DNA from: Lophium mytilinum
Taxonomy: Eukaryota; Ascomycota; Dothideomycetes; Mytilinidiales; Mytilinidiaceae
NCBI GenBank assembly: GCA_010093605.1
Contig: MU004181.1
Location: forward strand, 868,001-932,000
Reading direction: 5' to 3'
Length of the DNA: 64,000 nucleotides
Below, one piece after another: positions 56,770 to 64,000 of this stretch. The position numbers and the translations under genes are program-made. Position 1 is the stretch's first letter, and each line of letters opens with the position of its first letter. The notes below the pieces were generated by a model. The model was not told where the DNA came from. It saw only the letters and a list, made by a program, of their open reading frames with translations, and did not search any database.

Positions 56770-57469
56770 GGAAAGCACTTCTAACTCGAGTGCAGCGGAT
56801 ACACTCCAATCAACAGATGCGTCGATTGGATACGGAGACCGTGGTTACGTTTTGGGTCTCTGTCGTTAAAAGGCGTCAACCCAGCAGGGTAAGATGTGCG
56901 ACAGATGAAAGATAGCACCGACGAGAGTGCAAAGATCATGTTCAACCAAGACCATGTGACCCATTGCTGATGTAATTTACGTGAGACCAGAGGCTCTTCG
57001 CAAAGCCTACGGTGCTCAGTGTGACAGATGTAAAGGCAGCGTGTTGTACCAAAGCTCCGAATTGCCCCCCGATCCTTGATGTATACAGTGAACTGTGTTG
57101 TTCTGCACTGCAAGCTCTGGTCCAGGGTGTGCGTCGAATCAACATCGCTTTTTGGTTGCAAATCAGGCACCCGAAAAACGTATGCTGAAAGGGCTTGTGA
57201 ATCAGGCCGAACTTGGAATAGAAAAGCGAGAGGTCAAGAATCAGACCTGATATCTCTTGGTGTTATCGATGTTTCAAGGATAGTCGAGGGGTGCTTCAAG
57301 AGATCTTTTATGTCGTCAAACGTCCTCGATTCTTCGCCAATATCATCGTTGCTTCTCCGCCGACATCGTCGTCGTTCTGAGAACCCCCAATCGAGTGTGA
57401 CGAATGCCCCCAAATTAAACAATCCTTTTCCTTGCCGTGGTATCGATCCCATACGCCCGCATTACCCAT
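56770..57469. other. Intergenic, right flank of the AT-rich element
   Basis: About 700 bp with normal base composition again. No supported gene; the 204-codon plus-strand frame reaching to 57690 is mostly an antisense shadow of Bud32. Confidence 0.4.
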
Positions 57470-58300
57470 TCAACCCAGCATACTCCTCTTCCTCCCCCTC
57501 ATCCTCACATCCTCCAGCCTCCTCAACACCACCTTCGCCCCCTTATAGCTCTCCCCATACGCCCTCAGCACCTCCCGAAACAGCGGCTCGGCCACCGGAT
57601 GCGTCGCCGCAAACGCGCGCTCGAGCACATACAGATCCACCGCCCGATCCTCATCCTGAATCGACTGTGTCGCAAGCCCGAAGTCAATGAGGACGATCTC
57701 CCCATCCAGACCCTCAAGCCCCGCCGTATGATGCCCTCCTCCCGTCTCGAAATGCTCTTGTGCCTTCTCCCCCTCCTTCCTCCTTACCATCAAATTACTC
57801 GTCGTCAAATCCCCATGACAAACACCCACCTCATGCATCCTTCCCACCGCCCTCCCCACTCTCCCCATCAACCCCATCAGCACCTCCTCTCTCTGTCCGT
57901 CTTTCTGCTCCCCGGGTGGGTGAGAGGGCGGGTGCGAGGGCGTATACCCATCCAACACCCCCCTAACCGTCCCCCCCTCCACCCACCCCAACGCCACCCA
58001 CCCCTCCTCGACCCCCACCGCCACCACCTCCGGCACCTGCACCCCCTCGCGCGCACACTTCACCAACACACGTGCTTCCGCTAATAACCGCGCGCGCGTG
58101 AGGCGCTTGTCGAGCAGCGGATGGCGGTAGGGTTTCGGGGGGCGGTATTTCAGCGCGACGGGGGTGGCGGCGTTGAGGAGAGTGGTGCGGAAGACGAGGG
58201 CTTCGGCGCCTTGGGTGAGGAGGGTGAGGGGGGAGTGGGTGAAGGGGGATGGGAGGGGGAGGGGGGTAGTGGCGCCGATTGTTGGCGGGGCGGTGGACAT
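57470..58300 (-). CDS. BUD32: Bud32, atypical protein kinase/ATPase of the EKC/KEOPS complex
   Basis: KEOPS installs t6A on tRNAs with Kae1; Bud32 supplies the ATPase activity. Single exon, 276 aa (yeast 261). Motifs in order: LLTQGAEALVFRTTLL (P-loop side), ALKYRPPKPYRHPLLDKRLT (Lys and the typical RK-rich loop), EARVLVKCAREGVQVPEVVA, VCHGDLTTSNLMV (catalytic loop, Asp/Asn) and VLIDFGLATQS (DFG). The C-terminus ends RGRKRSMLG, the usual basic Bud32 tail. The frame stays open upstream to 58507, but the ATG at 58300 opens MSTAPPTIGATTPLPLPSPF and suits the family; the longer form would add 69 residues with no likeness. An insertion of about 20 residues (SHPPSHPPGEQKDGQRE) precedes VLMGLMGRVG. 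Codons pass from C-ending to G-ending near 58.1 kb. Confidence 0.9.
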   Translation of the reverse strand: MSTAPPTIGATTPLPLPSPFTHSPLTLLTQGAEALVFRTTLLNAATPVALKYRPPKPYRHPLLDKRLTRARLLAEARVLVKCAREGVQVPEVVAVGVEEGWVALGWVEGGTVRGVLDGYTPSHPPSHPPGEQKDGQREEVLMGLMGRVGRAVGRMHEVGVCHGDLTTSNLMVRRKEGEKAQEHFETGGGHHTAGLEGLDGEIVLIDFGLATQSIQDEDRAVDLYVLERAFAATHPVAEPLFREVLRAYGESYKGAKVVLRRLEDVRMRGRKRSMLG

Positions 58301-59382
58301 TGTGGGGTTGGGGGTTTGGAGGAGAGGGTCGGAGGAGGGTTGGAGGAGGTTCGGAGAGGTAGCTAAGTGGGTTGGCGGTTGTGGATGTCGTTTTAGTGAG
58401 GTAAGGTGTAGAATGTTGATCTTGATGGGGTTTGATATTATGGGCTTGGCGGGGACATTGGATGGAGGTTCTGACCCCACTATGGGTGGGGTGGCTTCAA
58501 GTGTCAAATCGGCAGCCAGGAAGACCGCTAACGTGCCTTCAAATGAACACAGAAGCTTTCAGAGCTCATTCCCCCAATTCTCAAATGTGTCTGGGGAGTC
58601 TCCCATACTTGTCAATATTGCCAAAAGCGTTCACAGAGTAAATGCACAGCAAATCCACGCAATCCACCAAATTGTCAAAATGAGTGTGTTCGCATTTATC
58701 GTCCTACATGCCGCCTTCCCTTTCACCATTCGTTTTGCAAATGCCCTCCTTAATGCCTTGACCCTAATCCGCCGTGAACCGGATCCCCCTCAGAAAACAA
58801 AGAAAGCCAAAAGCAGCAACACCCCACCCATCGCCATAACATGCCTTGTGCGAGAAAAAGAAGCCAAGAAGAGGGGGCGAAGGACGAAAGATTGGAAAAG
58901 GAGTGCAGGAAAACCCATACAGCCGCAGGCTAGCAGGTTTTCCTTTTTCGAGCAGAGAAATCAATGCATCCTCCTCCGCCCTCCCTGGCGCCTCTTGGGG
59001 AATCCCTAGTATAAAATCCGCAGGGGTTTGGTTGGTCGAGTAGCTAAGACTCAGACGGACCCATGATTGCAATTGAGGCCAGAAACGAAACAAGACCGCG
59101 AGACCGCATGCTCATTAAAACAAGGATCACGTAAACACAAGGAAAATGGGGTGTCGTGAAGAAAGTAGAAGAGTAAAAGGAGCCACCAAAGCTTGTAAGA
59201 GCCACGAAAGCGAAGAAGAAGAGTCGAGCAAACCGCGCGTTGTTGCGGCACGGGTTCGCACGAGAAGGAGTTAAACAGGTAAGAAAATCATGATGATTGG
59301 TCGTTAAGTTAAAACATCGACAGTATGGACAAAGAAGAGACTCCGGACTCGAGATCTACCCGATCCAGGCTGCGCTCCTCCC
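58301..59382. other. Intergenic, 1.08 kb
   Basis: 58301-58507 is the in-frame upstream extension of Bud32, probably leader. The rest holds the Bud32 promoter and the 3' flank of the next gene. A 281-codon plus-strand frame (58164-59009) begins antisense to Bud32 and is not supported. Confidence 0.4.
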
Positions 59383-61095
59383 CTAGTACATGGAGCTCTT
59401 GCGCTTCTCGGCGCTCGTCAGAACGAGCATGGGCATCTTGCGACGCTCTTCTGGGACCGGCTTGACGTCCTCAACGCAGATCTCGACCAGTCCTCCGCCA
59501 ATGGATCCCTCGTCGCTGCTGACGCTGTTGGCAGTGTAGCGGCCATCAACGCTTGTCCTGTCGCGGGAACGCTCTTTCAGCTCCTTACGCTCAGATCCGA
59601 TGGCGCCGTTGGCAGCAGCACGGAGGCTTCCAATACTGGGCTTGCCTGAGAGGCTGCCACTTCCGCCGCTGTGCACGCTGTCGGAATCGTTATCGGACAG
59701 CGAGAAGCCCATATCAGATTCGCTGACAGGCGTCATGCTTCCGCCGCTACCGGTGCGCACTCCACGGCGCTCAATGCCAGCACGAACCAGACTGTGAACT
59801 GCACGACGGCGTTGACGGGTCGCAAAGTTCTTGCTGCCCTCATGCTTCGTGGTCGGGCTGGCCTGGAGCTCCTCGAGAGGTGGAGGGCCACGGGGTTGAC
59901 GGACTGGATGTTCGCCAGCGCGAGATTGACCAGGTCCGAAAGTGCCAGTCATCGGCGTATTGGGGAAAGCAGTTCGGGGCGTGAACGCCGACCTTGGTCC
60001 ATCACTTGGGAGGTCGCTGGAGTTCGTGCTGAGCGCGAGAGACGACACCATCTTCTTGTGGCCGCGACGGAACGCGTTGGCTGAAGGCGGAGGCAGGGGC
60101 ACAACATCCTGAGGTGGGCTGGGCGACTTCTTCGGGGGAGAAGAGCTGCGATGATCGAACGGGTTCGAGTTCATCTCGGCGGGCGGAGAAACCTCGGCAC
60201 GGAAGGTTGGCGTGTTGGACTTCGGCGGCGAATTGGTGTAGCTGGGAGTTGGCGGTGGCGGGGAGCTGGCAAGCAGGTTCGCTAGCTGCTGCTGCATGTT
60301 CCCTCCATTTTGCTGGGCTTGCTGGTAAGCAGGGTCGACCACGTAGTTGTACTGGCCAGTCATTGGGTTGATCACAAGATAGACACCCGGCTGCCCCGTT
60401 TCCAGAGGCTGCTGGGTGTTCATGCTCATCTGCTGGCTGTAGAAGTTGTTGCCTGGGGTGTACGGCGTAGCAGGATACTGCTGAGATTGGCGCATTCCAG
60501 CGGAGCCAATGTTCATGCCCTGGAATTGTTGGGCAGTCAGACTCAGAAGCTGCTGCTGAAGCTGCTGCTGGCGTTGCTGGAGATACATCTCCGTAGCCAT
60601 GAGCTGGGCAACAACATCGGGATCCATCTGTTCAGAGTCGAATTGGACGGGGGGAGGAGCCAAAACCTGCTCTGTGGGAGAGAAGATCTGCTGGTTCTGC
60701 CCGTACTGGTTGCGTCCCGCTGACGAGAACGAGGAGCCAACGGCAGTCTGGGGGCCACCTTGGTTGACTCCACCATAAGCCTGTCCAGAATATCTCGACA
60801 AGTCCATTCCTCCAAAGCGCTGCTGGTTGTAAGGAGCAGAAGCTGGAATGCTCGAAGGGGTGCGCGGCTCCTTGCGGAGGTTGGCAAGCAAATGGCCCCT
60901 GCTAGTGCGAGGAGTAGGGTTTTCGACCTGATGCTCGCTGATGGATGAGATGGTGGGCGGGGAGGCGACACTGAGACGCTTGAGCTGGGAGCCCTTGCCG
61001 CGAGAGGCGAAACCGGCACCGGGAAGGCCGAGGCCGCCGTTCGGCTGGAAGTTGTTATATGTCATCTGAGCGAGACCGCCTGCGTCCATGCTCAT
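59383..61095 (-). CDS. Low-complexity Gln/Ser/Pro-rich protein, fungal orphan
   Basis: Single exon, 570 aa. Reads N to C: Gly-rich start MTYNNFQPNGGLGLPGAGFA, a basic conserved-looking patch GHLLANLRKEPRTP, a Gln block (MYLQQRQQQLQQQLLSLTAQ), a YLVINPMTGQYNYVVD element, Pro-rich spacers, then RGPPPLEELQASPTTKHEGS with KNFATRQRRRAVHSLVRAG, which looks like the most conserved piece, and a Ser-rich acidic tail ending EKRKSSMY. I do not recognise a named family; the mix of QN-rich and RG/SR pieces is like RNA-granule or signalling scaffold proteins, which is inference only. A CT-rich tract on the sense strand upstream (61.67-61.80 kb) fits a strong fungal promoter. The start follows at 61095 with two ATGs two codons apart. 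Confidence 0.78.
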   Translation of the reverse strand: MSMDAGGLAQMTYNNFQPNGGLGLPGAGFASRGKGSQLKRLSVASPPTISSISEHQVENPTPRTSRGHLLANLRKEPRTPSSIPASAPYNQQRFGGMDLSRYSGQAYGGVNQGGPQTAVGSSFSSAGRNQYGQNQQIFSPTEQVLAPPPVQFDSEQMDPDVVAQLMATEMYLQQRQQQLQQQLLSLTAQQFQGMNIGSAGMRQSQQYPATPYTPGNNFYSQQMSMNTQQPLETGQPGVYLVINPMTGQYNYVVDPAYQQAQQNGGNMQQQLANLLASSPPPPTPSYTNSPPKSNTPTFRAEVSPPAEMNSNPFDHRSSSPPKKSPSPPQDVVPLPPPSANAFRRGHKKMVSSLALSTNSSDLPSDGPRSAFTPRTAFPNTPMTGTFGPGQSRAGEHPVRQPRGPPPLEELQASPTTKHEGSKNFATRQRRRAVHSLVRAGIERRGVRTGSGGSMTPVSESDMGFSLSDNDSDSVHSGGSGSLSGKPSIGSLRAAANGAIGSERKELKERSRDRTSVDGRYTANSVSSDEGSIGGGLVEICVEDVKPVPEERRKMPMLVLTSAEKRKSSMY

Positions 61096-63415
61096 TATGG
61101 TGGTCTGGGAACGTGTAGTGAAGAAGGTAATGCTGGGGACGGGAGGACGAGAGTGTCTCAGGAAAGATACGGATCAAGCGAAACAGCCGGCAGGGACAAG
61201 CACTGAGGGTCGACGAAGCTGAGGGAGTGTTTGACGCGCTGTAGGAGGAGCCTGAGCGCGGGTGAAGTTCTTTGTTGTAGCACGAGGAGGTTTGCCGGCA
61301 AGGCAGCCGTGGAGGCTGTTGATGGAAATTAGATGATTAAGGATCGTAGGATCGATCGAGGTGATATGTAGCAAAAATGGTAAGACCGGCCGAAGTATTC
61401 GCAGGAGTGTTCAGAGTCGCAAGACCAGCAGAGGCGCGGCAGCGACGAGCGCGTCGTTGGGGCGGCGAAGCACGGTGGAGGCGACGGGCAGGCCGGGTAA
61501 GAGGTGGAAGAAGAGAAGTCTGAGGAGCTACGGGTATGGACAAGTGGATACAGAAAGAAGCCGCAAGGACGGGATCTACTCGAGGTGGACTGGACGGGCG
61601 GGCTTGCTTGCTCTGCAAAGCACGGTATTAAGGCTGCAAGCCAGGTGGATTGGTATGTAATAAGATGAAGGGCAAGCGGATGGGCAAGCTGATGAAGTAG
61701 AGAGCGAGGGGGAGGGGAAAAGAGCGGCGGGCGGCCGGGTGCGTGAAGGAGGGGAGGTGGTGGAAGTGGGAGGAGGAGAGTGGACGAGCAGGTGGTGATG
61801 GATGGGAGAAGAGGATGCAAAATGGGAACTGGGCTGGTACTGGGAGCAGGCCGAAGCGGTCAAGACTCGCTGGAACGCGGCTTTGGCGACGGGGCTAGCC
61901 GGGATGCCGGCCAGTAGGCAGCGCCAGAGGCCCCGTTGCCCCCTTATCCAGCACGGCGAGCCAGCGAATTACGGGCCGAGCTGGGACGGCAGCGTGCTAT
62001 TCTTTGTGCGCTGACCGGGGCCTGTCAGGGTCCTGTCACGCATCGAATGGCCCACAGGGAGCCACAAGTGCCAGCGTGCTGTCAGAGTCGCTGGCTCGTC
62101 CAAAGGCATCGCAGCCGTGAAGAGGGCGTCTATTGAGCGTTGCAAATCCAGCGGGGCCACTCTCCGGGCGCCTATGGGGAGCCTCGTTGCCCACTCACAG
62201 CGGCCGGTGTGCGCCCACATGCTGCCCGCCGCGTGCTTGAAATAACCTCGCGCATGGCAGCGTGCCTCGCCAGTGCGGAATGGAGGGCGGATAGCCTCAT
62301 GGCCTCGAACTCGCCAGGCTGCGACGGCCAGCGCGCTTGGTTCAGATTTAGGTGGTGCAAGAAGGGGCTGCAGAACCTGACGCTGTGCGCAAGTGCACAC
62401 ACCAAACCGCCGGCGATGCAGGGCTCGAATCACCTGGCCGTCGCCAAGCCTGCACTCCAACAGCTAGCAGCTGTCTCGAACCCTCCGTCGCCGGCCGAAC
62501 TAGGTGACTAGGTGAACGTCAGGGGCGTGACGCCTCAATAACTCATCCCGCTCCAAGAGCCTCTCCAGAATCCTCACTTCAAACCCGTATTCCTGTAGAC
62601 AAACCACCCCGCGACGCCCAATGGCAGACAACAGACTCCCTGCCACCGTCCAGACACCCTGGATGCTGTGCAACGAGGGCATCAAAGCGCGGCGACGGTC
62701 GCGTTTCATCCAGGCCACCGTCTGCAATCGTCTGGGGGGCGCCTGTTCGGGCATCTTGAAACCTGTCTCGCATACGGCATCAGCCCTAGCAATCTCATCT
62801 CGCACGCACACGCCGATCCACGCCACCCTCTGCACCCGTTCGTGCCGTTGAAACGCCCTGTTGTGTGCCCTCTTCTCACGCGAACCGCGAGCCTGGAGTT
62901 CGCTTGGAAAGAATTCTGCCGTGCTGATGACTCCCAGGCCGCTCCCAGGAATCCCCACAAACCTGCTGCAGATTGCGAATCGCCACAGCGATGGCGCTCT
63001 GTCTTCAAGGTTGCTTGGGTACAGGCACCAGCCTCTCAGCACCAGCCTCAGGGTGGCTATCAGGTCATGTGTCCGTATTTCGAAGAGGGTGAACCATGTC
63101 GCCGACTCATCAGCTTCTACCAAACACGAAACCTCATTTCCAAATGCACTCTGTTCCTGGCTAGGCCCCGTAGAATCAATAGCTTTAGACACCCGACCAA
63201 TAGGTGGTCTGGCAACTTCTAAATTAAGTAAATAGTAGGTCATCTGTCCATACTAGCTCCAGGTGCCACTATTGGTTGTTGGACGTCACCTTCTACGCAG
63301 ACAGCATAACCAGGTGAACGATCTATTCAATGTTTCTAGGTCAACTTCTCAAGCCTTGATGCGACGGAACACCGATCTTGTATCTGTCGATGGAGTAGAC
63401 TTTGACACATCCACC
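61096..63415. other. Intergenic, 2.3 kb, GC-rich
   Basis: No supported gene. 61.1-61.85 kb is the promoter and leader of the low-complexity protein gene, pyrimidine-rich on its sense strand. 61.9-63.2 kb is GC-rich with overlapping frames on both strands and no family signal (a 247-codon minus frame at 62500-63243 is the longest). A GC-rich inverted-repeat or element end was not found. Confidence 0.4.
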
Positions 63416-64000
63416 TCACAAGATCGTGCACATCTCCCAACACTTCCTCTTCTTGGTTCCCTCTCGTCCTTCTCGGCCCCCGTCTTCCACATCCGGATTC
63501 ACCGTCGCCCCAGCTTCCTCGTCACCTCTCCTTGCCGACGCCTCCATCTGCCTCCTGATCTCATTATCATCCCCCATCAGAACCCGCTTCGTCTTCAACG
63601 GCTTATCTAACCCCTCCCCACCCCTTGCTGCTCCAATCGCGTTTGACGGAGGTATCGATATCGAATTAATCTCTCCTTCCAGCTCATTTTCGTTCCGCTC
63701 TTCCCCCTCCTCTCCTTCTCCTGCCGAGTGTCTGAATGATGGCCGCCGAGCAGCCGGATCCCTCTCCTCATCATCCCCACTTTCATCCCCATCCCCATCC
63801 TCAGCAACCTCCACACTCCTCTCCGTTTCGTTCGGCACGCGTTGAATAGTCGACGACCGCTCAATCGGGTGCGTCTCCACACCTATGCGCTCAACCTCAT
63901 TTATCGGCGGTTCCGAGACCCACGTTCCGTGGGGTAGGCCTGGGTTTTCGCTCTCGTTTTCGTTTTCTTTGCGCGTGCTGCTTTCGCCGGCGGTGAAGGA
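63416..64000 (-). CDS. C-terminal part of a CaaX-box protein (5' partial)
   Basis: The frame is open to the right edge of the window; 194 residues are visible. The region is charged and disordered, with an acidic/Glu-Asn stretch and a conserved-looking block LDKPLKTKRVLMGDDNEIRR then QMEASARRGDEEAG. It ends KKRKCWEMCTIL: a CaaX box CTIL, whose final Leu favours geranylgeranylation, preceded by a second Cys that could be palmitoylated and by a polybasic patch. So the protein is probably attached to the inner face of a membrane. The family is not recognised because the N-terminal domain lies outside the window. Confidence 0.68.
   Translation of the reverse strand, partial: SFTAGESSTRKENENESENPGLPHGTWVSEPPINEVERIGVETHPIERSSTIQRVPNETERSVEVAEDGDGDESGDDEERDPAARRPSFRHSAGEGEEGEERNENELEGEINSISIPPSNAIGAARGGEGLDKPLKTKRVLMGDDNEIRRQMEASARRGDEEAGATVNPDVEDGGREGREGTKKRKCWEMCTIL

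Noticed and set aside
57076-57690. 204-codon plus-strand frame
   Set aside because: Second half overlaps Bud32 antisense and is Pro/Ser low complexity; no domain in the first half.
58164-59009. 281-codon plus-strand frame beginning inside Bud32
   Set aside because: First part is the antisense of Bud32's C-rich 5' end; later part has no family likeness.
62500-63243. 247-codon minus-strand frame
   Set aside because: No recognisable motif, overlapped by long plus-strand frames of equal quality; GC-rich chance frame more likely.

Overview
The window is nuclear DNA of a filamentous ascomycete (Pezizomycotina), most likely a dothideomycete. This rests on short GT-AG introns (mostly 46-100 bp) with CTRAY branch points about 10 nt before the acceptor, and on the gene families present: HET, CFEM-like, Zn2Cys6, rhodopsin-fold membrane proteins, a DUF3176-type protein and an F-box-like orphan. 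The class-level guess is inference. I rebuilt exon structures by hand. Every complete spliced model is a multiple of three and ends at one stop, except where noted.

Layout. 1-14.4 kb: 3' part of a Swi6/Cdc10-like cell-cycle factor, dihydroxyacetone kinase, SmD2, an Ams2/SPT21-type GATA factor, an F-box-like orphan and a small alpha/beta-barrel-like orphan. 16.2-27.5 kb: DUF3176-type membrane protein, Csc1/Phm7-type stress-gated cation channel, GMC oxidoreductase. 29.7-37.2 kb is accessory: two rhodopsin-fold membrane proteins, an O-methyltransferase with an unresolved N-terminus, and a divergent Zn2Cys6 factor that is a pseudogene. 40-46 kb: NAD kinase and a HET-domain protein. 46-56 kb: CFEM-like secreted or membrane protein, small single-pass protein, free-methionine-R-sulfoxide reductase, dienelactone hydrolase, kinetochore Fta4, a repeat-bearing disordered protein and a 16-cysteine secreted protein. 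56.1-56.8 kb: an AT-rich element with 29-bp terminal inverted repeats. 57.5-64 kb: Bud32, a low-complexity protein and the 3' end of a CaaX-box protein.

The core genes (Swi6, SmD2, Ams2, Bud32, NAD kinase, Fta4, methionine sulfoxide reductase) serve cell cycle, splicing, histone or centromere control, tRNA modification and redox upkeep, and are not a functional cluster. The accessory stretches hold secreted, sensing and incompatibility genes with decay and repeats.

Three observations stand out. The sulfoxide reductase gene appears to contain a 5-nt microexon that restores its conserved motif. At least seven unrelated genes switch from C-ending to G-ending codons partway along, always in that order. 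The O-methyltransferase and its divergent regulator both look damaged, suggesting a decaying pair.
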